Source: Hyperoodon ampullatus
Lineage: Eukaryota; Chordata; Mammalia; Artiodactyla; Ziphiidae
Assembly: GCA_949752795.1 (NCBI GenBank)
Contig: OX457074.1
Location: 744,001-808,000, forward strand
Direction of reading: 5' to 3'
Length of the DNA: 64,000 nt
Shown: positions 44,930 to 54,178 of the stretch, in pieces
How the letters are laid out: every line of letters starts with the position of its first letter
Position numbering within the stretch: the stretch's first letter is position 1
Made by a program: the position numbers and the translations under genes
Notes under the pieces: generated by a model
Seen by the model: only the letters and a program-made list of their open reading frames with translations
What the model was told of the DNA's origin: nothing
Databases searched by the model: none

Positions 44930-47148
44930 TTGGGAGAGCGGGAAGATGGCGGAAGAGTACGACACGCACATCACCTTCCCCTCCACAGATACATCCGAAA
45001 TACAGCTACACGGGGAACCACCCCCACAGAACACCTACTGAACGCTGGCACAAGACCTCAGACCTCCCAAAAGGCAAGAAACCCCCCACGGGGCTTCCCT
45101 GGTGGCGCAGTGGCTGAGAGTCCGCCTGCCGATGCAGGGAACACGGGTTCGTGCCCCGGTCCGGGAGGATCCCACATGCCGCGGAGCGGCTGGGCCCGTG
45201 AGCCATGGCCGCTGAGCCTGCGCGTCCGGAGCCTGTGCTCCGCAACGGGAGAGGCCATAACAGTGAGAGGCCCGTGTACCGAACAAGAAAAAAAAAAGAA
45301 AAGAAACTCCCCACGTACCTGGGTAGGGCAAAAGAAAACAGAATAAACAGAGACAAAAGGATAGGGCCGGGACCTGCACCAGTGGGAGGGAGCCGTGAAG
45401 GAGAAACGGTTTCCACACACTAGGAGCCCCTTCGCGGGCGGAGACTGCGGGTGGCGGAGGGGGAAAGCTTCGGAGCCGCGGAGGAGACCGCAGCCACAGG
45501 GGTACGGAGGGCAAAGCAGAGAGATTCCCGCACAGAGGACCGGTGCCGAACGCCACTCACCAGCCCGAGAGGCTTGTCTCCTCAGCCGACGGGGCGGGCG
45601 GGGCTGGGAGCTGAGGCTCGGGCTTCAGTCAGAGCGCGCTGGCGGCGTGAACACAGCCTGAAGGGAGTTAGTGCGCCACGGCTGGCCGGGAGGGAGTCCG
45701 GGGAAAAGTCTGGAGCTGCCGAAGAGGCAAGAGACTTTTCCTCCCCTCTTTGTTTCCTGGTGCGTGAGGAGAGGGGATTCAGAGCGCCGCTTCAAGGAGC
45801 TCCAGAGACGGGCGCGAGGCGCGGCTGAAAGCGCGGACCCCAGAGACGGGCGTGGGACGCTGGGGCTGCTGCTGCTGCCACCAAGAAGCCTGGGTGCGAG
45901 CGCAGGTCACTCTCCACACCTCCCCTCCCGGGAGCCTGTGCTGCCCGCCACTGCCACGGTCCCGGGCTCCACAGACAACATCCCCGGGAGAACGCACGGG
46001 CGCGCCTCGTGCGGACGCAACGTCACGCCGGCCTCCGACGACGCACGCTCGCCCCGCCTCTGTGCCCCTCCCTCCCCTGCGGCATGAGGGAGCCAGAGCC
46101 CCCGAATCAGCGGCTCCTTTAACCCCGTCCTGTCTGAGCGAAGAACACACGTCCTCCGGCGACCTACACGCAGAGGCGGGGCCGAGTCCAAAGCTGAGCC
46201 CCGGGAGCTGTGCGAACAAAGAAGAGAAAGGGGAATCTCTCCCAGCAGCCTCAGAAGCAGCAGATTAAAGCTCCGCAATCAACTTGATGTACCCTGCATC
46301 TGAATAGGAATACCTGAAGAGACGACGAATCATCCCAAATTGAGGAGGTGGACTTTGAGAGCAAGATTTATGATGTTTTTCCCCTTTTCCTCTTTTTGTG
46401 AGTGTGTACGTGTATGCTTCTGTGTGAGATTTTGTCTGTATACCTTTGCTTTCACCATTTGTCCTAGGGTTCTATCCGTCCGTTTTTTTTTTTTTTTTTT
46501 TTTTTTTTTGGTTTTTGTTTTTTTACTGAAAAAATCTTTTTCTTAATAATTCTTTATTTTAATAACTTTATTTTATTTGACCTTACTTTATTTTCTTTTA
46601 TCCTCTTTCTTTCTTTCTTTCTTTCTTTCTACTTTTTCTCCCTTTTATTCTGAGCCGTGTACATGAAAGGCTCTTGGTGCTGCAGCCAGGAGTCAGTGCT
46701 GTGCCTCTGAGATGGGAGAGCCAACTTCAGGACACTGGTCCAAAAGAGACCTCCCAGCTCCACGTAATATCCAACGGCGAAAATCTCCCAGAGATCTCCA
46801 TCTCAACACCAACACTCAGCTTATCTCAATGACCAGCAAGCTACAGTGCTGGACTCCCTATGCCAAACAACCAGCAAGACAGGAACACAACCCCACCCAT
46901 TAGCAGAGAGGCTGCCTAAAATCGTAATAAGTCCACAGACACCCCCAAAACACACCACCAGACGTGGACCTGCCCACCAGAAAGACAAGATCCAGCCTCA
47001 TCCACCAGAACACAGGCACCCTCCACCAAGAAGCCTACACAACCCACTGAACCAACTTTAGCCACTGGGGACGGAGACCAAAAACGACGGGAACTACGAA
47101 CCTGCAGCCTGCAAAAAGTAGACCCCCAAACACAATAAGGTAAGCAAA
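44930..47148 (+). promoter_or_regulatory. L1 5' UTR, internal promoter (copy B)
   Basis: YY1-like site AAGATGGCGG at 44943-44952, a CpG-rich block at about 45410-46250 and a T-rich end with a TTTC repeat. Compared with the L1 at 51087 it contains an additional block of about 300 bp (roughly 45785-46080) rich in CpG. Confidence 0.65.
45091..45300 (+). mobile_element. CHR-type SINE in L1 5' UTR (copy B)
   Basis: Same insertion as at 34835. Target duplications AAGAAACCCCCCACG (45076-45090) and AAGAAACTCCCCACG (45301-45315) differ by one base, and the A-rich tail is shorter than in copy A. Confidence 0.94.
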
Positions 47149-48042
47149 ATGAGAAGACAGAGAAACAGACAGCAGATGAAGGAGCAAGATGAAAACCCAC
47201 CAGACCTAACAAATGAAGAGGAAATAGGCAGTGTCCCTGAAAAAGAATTCAGAATAATGATAGTAAAGATGATCCAAAATCTTGGAAATAGAATAGAGAA
47301 AATGCAAGAAACATTTAACAAGGACCTAGAAGAACTAAAGATGAAACAAACAACGATGAACAACACAATAAATGAAATTAAAAATACTCTAGAAGGGATC
47401 AATAGCAGAATAACTGAGGCAGAAGAACAGATAAGTGACCTGGAAGATAAAATAGTGGAAATAACTACTGCAGAGCAGAATAGAGAAAAAAGAATGAAAA
47501 GAACTGAGGACAGTCTCAAAGACCTCTGGGACAACATTAAACGCACCAACATTCGAATTATAGGGGTTCCAGAAGAAGAAGAGAAAAAGAAAGGGACTGA
47601 GAAAATATTTGAAGAGATTATAGTTGAAAACTTCCCTAATATGGGAAAGGAAATAGTTAATCAAGTCCAGGAAGCACAGAGAGTCCCATACAGGATAAAT
47701 CCAAGGAGAAACATGCCAAGACACATATTAATCAAACTGTCAAAAATTAAATGCAAAGAAAACATATTAAAAGCAGCAAGGGAAAAACAACAAATAACAC
47801 ACGAGGGAATCTCCATAAGGTTAACAGCTGATCTTTCAGCAGAAACTCTGCAAGCCAGAAGGGACTGGCAGGACATATTTAAAGTGATGAAGGAGAACAA
47901 CGTACAACCAAGATTACTCTACCCCGCAAGGATCTCATTCAGATTGGATGGAGAAATTAAAACCTTCACAGACAAGCAAAAGCTGAGAGAGTTCAGCACC
48001 ACCAAACCAGCTTTACAACAAATGCTAAAGGATCTTCTCTAG
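47149..48042 (+). CDS. L1 ORF1 protein, intact (copy B)
   Basis: A complete 297-residue reading frame. L1 ORF1 protein is a trimeric RNA-binding nucleic-acid chaperone that coats L1 RNA in the cytoplasm. Residues about 35-130 are heptad-like and rich in E, K, I and L (coiled coil). Residues about 133-215 start with [13 protein letters not shown], the RRM-type domain. Residues about 216-297 are the C-terminal domain with [18 protein letters not shown] and YPARISF. The ATG at 47149 is chosen because the same start opens ORF1 in all three L1s here. Length is close to the mammalian norm (about 300-370). The partner ORF2 is deleted, so this gene sits in a defective element. Expression cannot be judged from sequence. 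Confidence 0.93.
   Translation: MRRQRNRQQMKEQDENPPDLTNEEEIGSVPEKEFRIMIVKMIQNLGNRIEKMQETFNKDLEELKMKQTTMNNTINEIKNTLEGINSRITEAEEQISDLEDKIVEITTAEQNREKRMKRTEDSLKDLWDNIKRTNIRIIGVPEEEEKKKGTEKIFEEIIVENFPNMGKEIVNQVQEAQRVPYRINPRRNMPRHILIKLSKIKCKENILKAAREKQQITHEGISIRLTADLSAETLQARRDWQDIFKVMKENNVQPRLLYPARISFRLDGEIKTFTDKQKLREFSTTKPALQQMLKDLL
47211..47260 (+). other. ORF1 variable N-terminal segment (copy B)
   Basis: Marks residues 21-38 (TNEEEIGSVPEKEF onward), the acidic linker between the short basic N-terminus and the coiled coil. It is identical in copies A and B, and in the L1 at 53227 it has V for E and L for V ([14 protein letters not shown]). It is useful for telling the two L1 variants apart. Confidence 0.6.
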
Positions 48043-48080
48043 GCAAGAAACACGAGAGAAGGAAAAGACCTATAAGAACA

Positions 48081-49174
48081 AACCCACGCACTTATGGTTA
48101 CCTTATCTTTGATAAAGTGGCAGGAATGTACAGTGGAGAAAGGACAGCCTCTTCAATAAGTGGTGCTGGGAAAACTGGACAGGTACATGTAAAAGTAGGA
48201 GATTAGATCACTCCCTAACACCATACACAAAAATAAGCTCAAAATGGACTAAAGACCTAAATGTAAGGCCAGAAACTATCAAACTCTTAGGGGAAAAACA
48301 TAGGCAGAACACGCTATGACATAAATCACATCAAGATCCTTTCTGACCCACCGCCTAGAGAAATGGAAATAAAAACAAAAACAAACAAATGGGACCTAAT
48401 TAAACTTCAAAGCTTTTGCACAGCAAAGGAAACCATAAACAAGATGAAAAGACAACCCTCAGAATGGGAGAAAATATTTGCAAATGAAGCAACTGGCAAA
48501 GGATTAATCTCCAAAATTTACAAGTAGCTCATGCAGCTGAATAACAAAAAAAGAAACAACCCAATCCAAAAATGGGCAGAAGACCTAGACATTTCACCAA
48601 AGAAGATATACAGACTGCCAGCAAACACATGAAAAAATGCTCAGTATCATTAATCATTAGAGAAATGCAAATCAAAACTACAATGAGATATCACCTCACA
48701 CCAGTCAGAATGGCCATCATCAAAAAATCTAGAAACAATAAATGCTGGAGAGGATGTGGAGAAAAATGATCACTCTTGCACTGCTGATGGGAAGGTGAAT
48801 TGGTACAGCCACTAAGGCGAGCAGTGGAGGTTCCTTAAAAAACTACAAATAGAACTACCATATGACCCAGCAATCCAACTACTGGCATATACCCTGAGAA
48901 AACCGTAATTCAAAAAGAGTCATGTACCAAAATGTTCGTTGCAGCTCTATTTACAATAGCCAGGAGATGGAATCAACCTAAGTGTCCATCATCAGATGAA
49001 TGCATAAAGAAGATGTGGCTCATATATACAATGGAATATTACTCAGCCCCCAAATGAAACGAAATTGAGCTATTCGTAATGAGGTGGATGGACCTAGAGT
49101 CTGTCATACAGAGTGAAGTAAGTCAGAAAGGGAAAGACAAATACCATATGCTGACACATATATATGGAATTTAA
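48081..49174 (+). pseudogene. L1 ORF2 C-terminal remnant (copy B)
   Basis: Starts at the AACCCA junction left by the ORF2 deletion. Unlike copy A it is broken repeatedly: a TAG in the codons for KIYK-QL (near 48523), small deletions near 48588 and 48829, and loss of the Cys-motif spacing near 48770 (GAAAAATGATCAC). It keeps the 30-bp stretch (TATGACATAAATCAC) lost in copy A. No catalytic domain remains. Confidence 0.88.
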
Positions 49175-49392
49175 GGGAAAAAATGTAATGAAGAGCCTAG
49201 GGTTAAGACGGGAATAAAGACACAGACCTACTAGAGAATGGACTTGAGGATATGGGGAGGGGGAAGGGTAAGCTGTGACAAAGTGAGAGAGTGGCTTGGA
49301 CATATATACACTACCAAACGTAAACTAGATAGCTAGTGGGAAGCAGCCGCGTAGCACAGGGAGATCAGCTTGGTGCTTTGTGACCACCTAGA

Positions 49393-49422
49393 GGGGTGGG
49401 ATAGGGAGAGTGGGAGGGAGGG
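49393..49422 (+). other. L1 3' UTR G-quadruplex motif (copy B)
   Basis: Equivalent of 39424-39453. One G run is interrupted here (GGGAGAGTGGG), leaving six runs. Confidence 0.75.
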
Positions 49423-49543
49423 AGACGCAAGAGGGAAGAGATATTGGAACATATGTATATGTTTTACCGATTCACTTTGTTATAAAGCAGAAACTAACAC
49501 ACCATTGTAAAGCAATTATACTCCAATAAAGTTGTAAAAAAAT

Positions 49544-50044
49544 GTTTATTCTACCTAAAACATCAACAACCAGTGCCTGGAAAACTAGACACCGGACTCC
49601 AAAGAACGACAGTGGTCACCATCTACGCTGCATATAAAGCTAACTAAAAGCACACAGTATTCCACATTAAACTCTTTCTCTCCTGAGTCCCCTGAAGATG
49701 CACCCACCCAGCCAACAGTCAGTTGCACAGGAAGATTCTCCACACTTGCTCATTTTTTCCTCTTGCGGAGTCTCCTCACCAGTGGCTCCTGAGAAAACCC
49801 GGCTCCTGAGAAACCCCAGCTCCTGTCAGTGTGGACAATGCCCCATGTTCCAGAAACCTAAGCCCTGACAGGAGACAAAGCTCCCGTCTGCTTGTCACAG
49901 AGCAAAGTCTGTGGGCAGGGTGCACCTGTGCCCCCAGGGTCAGACAGGTGGGTTTGGCGCCCCCTGTGGGACGTGAGAAAAGTGCCGGGAGTGCCGCACT
50001 CACAAACCCAGAGGCCTCATCCGGAAGGCAGTTCTGCTATATAT
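49544..50044. other. unassigned sequence
   Basis: About 500 bp. The first 30 bases continue the old L1 ORF2 text interrupted at 44929. The remainder is moderately GC-rich (49680-50040) with short open frames on both strands and no recognised family. Confidence 0.45.
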
Positions 50045-50171
50045 ACTAAGTTTGGAAATCCAAACTGAAATGGAGCCAAGTGTCTCACTGTATCTTCTCC
50101 AAAATTGGTTAAGGAGCAATTAATTACAAACCATATGTAATGAAATGAATGTAGACACAAACATTACAACT
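50045..50171 (+). repeat. LTR-like fragment
   Basis: Resembles 33375-33500 in the duplicated segment (TTTGGAAATCCAAACTGAAATG, shortened here to the shared core CAAACTGAAATG, then CCATATGTAATGAAATGAATG-like text) with many substitutions. It is cut off by the ancient L1 that starts at about 50172. Confidence 0.55.
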
Positions 50172-50706
50172 TAAACCAAAATTCACTCAAAATTGCCAAT
50201 AGACAAATTTAAATTACCAAACTATAAAAATCCTAGACAAAAAAAGATAATCTACATGACTTTGGGTCTGGTGACCTTATTCAGAAAACAGGAAGACAAA
50301 CCACAAACTGCAAGAAACTATTTCCAAAACACATATCTGATAAAGGATTTGTACTCAAATTATGCCAACAACGCCATTAAAATTTAGTAAAGATTGAAAC
50401 ACACACCTAGCCCAGGAAGATAAACAGGCAGTAAATAAGCATACAAGAATATACTCAAGATGCTGGTGGAATGCATGTACAACCAACTTTGGAAGACAGT
50501 TTGGCAGTTTTTTCCAAATCTAAAAAGTCTCACCTTATGATCCAAGAAGTGTACCTCTTGTATTTAGACAACTGCTTTGAAAAACTGTGTTCAAACCAAA
50601 ACTAGCATCAAGTAATGCACAGCAGCTCTATTCATAATGGCTAAAAACTTAAGATATCAGGATGTCCTTCTGTAGATGAACTCATAAGCAAATTAGGGCA
50701 CATACA
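50172..50706 (+). mobile_element. ancient L1M, left part
   Basis: Diverged L1 ORF2 C-terminal sequence with no open frame beyond 64 codons: DKFKLPNYKNP-like text, then the GGTGGGAATG-like region as GCTGGTGGAATGCATG, and CAGCTCTATTCATAATGGC. It stops at CACATACA, where a solo LTR is inserted, and resumes at 58971. Confidence 0.75.
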
Positions 50707-50822
50707 TGTCAAGGGGAGCAGAATACACCACCCCAAAATATGCCCATTTGACAAAAGGATTATTTTGGACTGATTAATTTAAGAAACAGCAGACCCAGGA
50801 GAATCTTTCAAAACCAAGTAGA

Positions 50823-51034
50823 TGGCTTCCCTGGTGGCACAGTGGTTGAGAGTCTGCCTGCCGATGCAGGGGACACGGGTTCGTGCCCTGGTGTGGGAAG
50901 ATCCCACATGCCGCGGAGTGGTTGGGCCCATGAGCCATGGCCGCTGAGCCTGCGCATCCAGAGCCTGTGCTCCGCAACGGGAGACGCCACAACAGTGAGA
51001 GGCCCGAATACCGCAAAAAAAAAATAAATAAATA
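50823..51034 (+). mobile_element. CHR-type SINE inside the solo LTR
   Basis: Starts TGGCTTCCCTGG, with A-box-like TGGCACAGTGG and B-box-like GGTTCGTGCC, and a tail of A runs and TAAA units. A short target duplication AAGTAGA lies at 50816-50822 and 51035-51041. Confidence 0.92.
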
Positions 51035-51972
51035 AAGTAGAAAATGCCCTTTTAGGAGGTAAATTTCCATTTATTAAGGATATCTCGGAGGTGATAGAAG
51101 ATGGCGGAAGAGTAAGACGCGGAGATCACCTTCCTCCCCACAGATACATCAGAAATTCATCTACACGTGGAACAACTCCAACAGAACACCTACTGAACGC
51201 TGACAGAAGACCTCAGACCCCCCAAAAGGCAAGAAACTCCCCACATACCTGGGTAGGTCAAAAGAAAAAAAGAATAAACAGAGACAATAGGATATGGACG
51301 GGACCTGCACCAGTGGGAGGGAGCCGTGAAGGAGGGAAGGTTTCTACACACTACAAGCCCCTTCACGGGCGGAGACTGCAGGTGGCGGAGGGGGAAAGCT
51401 TCGGAGTAGCGGAGGAGAGCACAGCAACAGGGGTGCGGAGGGCAAAGCGGAGAGATTTTGGCACAGAGGATCGGTGCCCTTAGGCACACACCAGCCCGAG
51501 AGGCTTGTCTGCTCGGCCCACGGGGCGGGCGGGGCTGGGAGCTGAGGCTCGGGTATCGGCTTTCAGTCGGAGCGCAGGGAGAGGACTGGGGCTGGCGGCA
51601 GGAAGAGAGCCTGAAGGGGTTAGTGCTAGCCCGGAGGGAGTCCGGGGAAAGGGTCTGGAGCTACCGGAGAGGCAAGAGACTTTTTTCCCTTTTGTTGCCT
51701 GGTGCGCGAGGAGAGGGCATTCCCCTCCCTCCCCTCTGCCTGAGTGAGCCAGAGCCCCCAAATCAGCAGCTCCTTTAAACCCGTCCTGTCTGAGCGAAGA
51801 ACGGACGCCCTCCGGCGACCTACGCGCAGAGGCGGGGCCAGGTCCAAGGCTGAGACGGGAGTTGTGAGAGCAGAGACAGGGAAATCTCTCTGTGCAGCCT
51901 CGGAGGCAGTGGATTAAAGCTCCACGGTCCATTTGGTGTGCCCTGCGTCTGTGGAGTGTATGAATGGACAGC

Positions 51973-52180
51973 GAATCATCCCAAATTGAGGAAGTGGACT
52001 TTGAGGACAAGATTTAAGACTTTCCCCCCTTTTTACAACGAATTATCCCAAATTAAGGAGGTGGACTTAGCAAGATTTCAGACTTCTCGCCCTTTTCCTC
52101 TTTTTACAACGAATTATCCCAAATCGAGGAGGTGGACTTGGAGAGCAAGATTTTTTATTTTTCCCCCTGCTCTCTTTTTG
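51973..52180 (+). repeat. three tandem 67-71-bp modules in L1 5' UTR
   Basis: Modules start at 51973, 52040 and 52111, each with GAATTATCCCAAAT (the first GAATCATCCCAAAT), GAGGTGGACTT, CAAGAT and a pyrimidine run. The L1s in copies A and B have only one (36081 and 46327). Repeated 5' UTR modules are known in mouse L1, where they add promoter strength. Any such role here is inference. Confidence 0.88.
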
Positions 52181-52336
52181 TGAATGTGTATGTGTAATCT
52201 TCTGTGTAAGATTCTCTCTGTATAGCTTTGTTTCCACCATATGTCCCAGGGTTCTATCGGTCCGTGTTTTTTTTTTCAATAATTACTTTTTAATTTTAAT
52301 AACGCTACTATATTTCATACTTTATTCTATTTTACT

Positions 52337-52718
52337 TTACCTGCTCTTTCTTTTTTTCCTACCTTCCCTTCCTCCCTCCCTCCCTCCGCTCCTCCTTTCC
52401 TTCTTTCTTTTTCTTTCCTCCCTCCCTCCCTCCCACCCTTCTTCTTTCCACTTTCTTTTTCTTTCCTTCCTCCCTCCCTCCCTCCTGTCTTTCTTTCTTT
52501 CTTCCCTTCCTCCCTCCCTCCCTCCCTTCTTCCATTCACTCTTCCTTTTGCTTTCATTCCTCCCTCCCTCCCTCCTTTCTTTCCTTCTTTCCATCCTCCC
52601 TCCCTCCCTCCCTCCTTTCTTTCTTTCTTCCTTCCTTCCTTCCTTTCTTCCCTTCTTCCTTTCTTTCCCTCTCTCTTTCTTTCTTCTACTAATTCTTTCT
52701 TTCTACTTTTTCTCACTG
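52337..52718 (+). repeat. polypyrimidine tract (CCCT/CTTT)n
   Basis: About 380 bp with almost only C and T on the + strand, built of CCCT, CCTT and CTTT tetramers. The same position in the other L1s holds about 70 bp. Frames on the minus strand that read as lysine, glutamate, arginine and glycine runs are artefacts of the tract. Long homopurine-homopyrimidine DNA can form triplex structures. Confidence 0.92.
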
Positions 52719-53226
52719 TTATTCTGAGCCGGGTGGATGAAAGGCTCGTGGTGCTGCAGCCAGGAGTCAGTGCTGTGCCTCTGAAGTGGGAGAGCCAACC
52801 TCAGGACACGGGTCCACAAGAGACCTCCCAGCTCCACATAATATCAAGCAGCGAAAATCTCCCAGGGATCTCCATCTCAACACCAGCACCCAGCTTCAGT
52901 CAACGACCAGCAAGCTACAGTGCTGGTCACCCTATGCCAAGCAACTAGCAAGGCAGGAACACAACCCTACCCATTAGCAGAGAGGCTACCTAAAAACATA
53001 ATAAGGCCACAGGCACCCCAAAACACACCACCAGACGTGGACCTGTCCACCAGAAAGACAAGATCGAGCCTCAACCACCAGAACACAGGCATTAGTGCCC
53101 CCCACCAGGAAGCCTACACAACCTACTGAAACAACCTTAGCCACGGGGGACAGATACCAAAAACAACGGGAACTACGAATCTGCAGCCTGCAAAAAGGAG
53201 ACCCCAAACACAGTAACATAAGCAAA

Positions 53227-54120
53227 ATGAGAAAGCAGAAAAACACACAGCAGGTGAAGGAGCAAGATAAAAACCTACCAGACCTAACAAATGAAGAGGT
53301 AATAGGCAGTCTACCTGAAAAAGAATTCAGAATAATGATAGTAAAGATGATCCAAAATCTTGGAAATAGGATAGACAAAATGCAAGAAACAGTTAAAAAG
53401 GACCTAGAAGAACTAAAGATGAATCAAGCATCGATTAAAAACACAATAAATGAAATGAAAAATACTCTAGTTGGGATCAATAGCAGAATAACTGAGGCAG
53501 AAGAACGGATAAGTGAGGTGGAAGATAAAATAGTGGAAATAACTGATGCAGAGCAAAATAAAGAAAAAAGAATGAAAAGAATAGAGGACAGTCTCAGAGA
53601 CCTCTGGGACAACATTAAACGCACCAACATTAGAATTATAGGGGTTCCAGAAGAAGAAGAGAAAAAGAAAGGGACTGAGAAAATATTTGAAGAGATTATA
53701 GTTGAAAACTTCCCTAATATGGGAAAGGAAATAGTTAATCAAGTCCAGGAGGCACAGAGATTCCCATACAGAATAAATCCAAGGAGAAATATGCCAAGAC
53801 ACATATTAATCAAACTGTCAAAAATTAAACACAAAGAAATCATATTAAAAGCAGCAAGGGAAAAACAACAAATAACACACAAGGGAATCCCCATCAGGTT
53901 AACAGCTGATCTCTCAGCAGAAACTCTACAAGCCAGAAGGGAGTGGCAGGACGTAATTAAAGTGATGAAGGAGAGAAAACTGCAACCAAGGTTACTCTAC
54001 CCAGCAAGGATCTCATTCAGATTTGATGGAGAAATTAAAACGTTTACAGACAAGCAAAAGCTGAGAGAGTTCAGCACCACCAAACCAGCTTTACAACAAA
54101 TGCTAAAGGAACTTCTCTAG
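53227..54120 (+). CDS. L1 ORF1 protein, intact
   Basis: A 297-residue frame in the same layout as at 47149. The N-terminus is [15 protein letters not shown] coiled coil covers about residues 35-130, including NRIDKMQE and [16 protein letters not shown]. The RRM-type domain begins [13 protein letters not shown] near 133. The C-terminal domain has [16 protein letters not shown] and [11 protein letters not shown]. The open frame continues upstream to 53095, but the ATG at 53227 matches the start used in the other L1s. The protein would bind L1 RNA as a trimer. ORF2 starts 58 bp downstream, the usual short intergenic gap of L1. Copy B's protein differs at scattered residues, so these are separate insertions of one lineage. 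Confidence 0.94.
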   Translation: MRKQKNTQQVKEQDKNLPDLTNEEVIGSLPEKEFRIMIVKMIQNLGNRIDKMQETVKKDLEELKMNQASIKNTINEMKNTLVGINSRITEAEERISEVEDKIVEITDAEQNKEKRMKRIEDSLRDLWDNIKRTNIRIIGVPEEEEKKKGTEKIFEEIIVENFPNMGKEIVNQVQEAQRFPYRINPRRNMPRHILIKLSKIKHKEIILKAAREKQQITHKGIPIRLTADLSAETLQARREWQDVIKVMKERKLQPRLLYPARISFRFDGEIKTFTDKQKLREFSTTKPALQQMLKELL

Positions 54121-54178
54121 GCAAGAAACACAACAGAAGGAATATACCTACAATAACGAACCCAAAGCAATTAAGAAA

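Larger units (their letters stand above)
40729..49543 (+). repeat. segmental duplication copy B
   Basis: This is the second copy of 30471-39585. Its left edge is continuous with the inverted 24-mer array. At its right edge the interrupted old L1 sequence appears to resume. Both flanks therefore look undisturbed, and I infer that B sits in the ancestral context and A is the derived copy. Contents in order: inverted 24-mers to 40903, non-repetitive sequence to 42117, 5'-inverted old L1, LTR-like remnant, old L1 fragment, young L1 with ORF1. Confidence 0.94.
44930..49543 (+). mobile_element. L1 in copy B: ORF1 intact, ORF2 deleted
   Basis: Same element as at 34674, with the same ORF2 deletion (junction 48081-48086) and the same 5' UTR SINE, but without the second SINE. 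Its 5' UTR has a 27-base T run at 46483-46509 where copy A has about 10. ORF1 is complete. Possible target-site duplications, TAAAACGTTT on the left and AAAAATGTTT on the right, are imperfect. The structure, ORF1 without a usable ORF2, resembles the HAL1 (half-L1) arrangement known in mammals. Confidence 0.93.
51087..53226 (+). promoter_or_regulatory. L1 5' UTR with internal repeats
   Basis: YY1-like AAGATGGCGG at 51098-51107. Compared with the copy A and B elements this 5' UTR lacks a CpG-rich block of about 300 bp (it would lie near 51725), has three instead of one copy of a 67-71-bp module (51973-52180), and carries a greatly enlarged polypyrimidine tract (52337-52718). It therefore represents a different structural variant of the same L1 lineage. 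Confidence 0.65.

Noticed and set aside
44648..45346. 232-codon frame starting in L1 ORF2-like sequence
   Set aside because: It reads from an old L1 fragment through the 5' UTR of a younger L1 and into a SINE. It is a composite accident of nested insertion, and copy A has a stop.
52327..52716. 129-codon minus-strand frame rich in K, E, R and G
   Set aside because: It is a translation of the polypyrimidine tract and has no protein-like composition.
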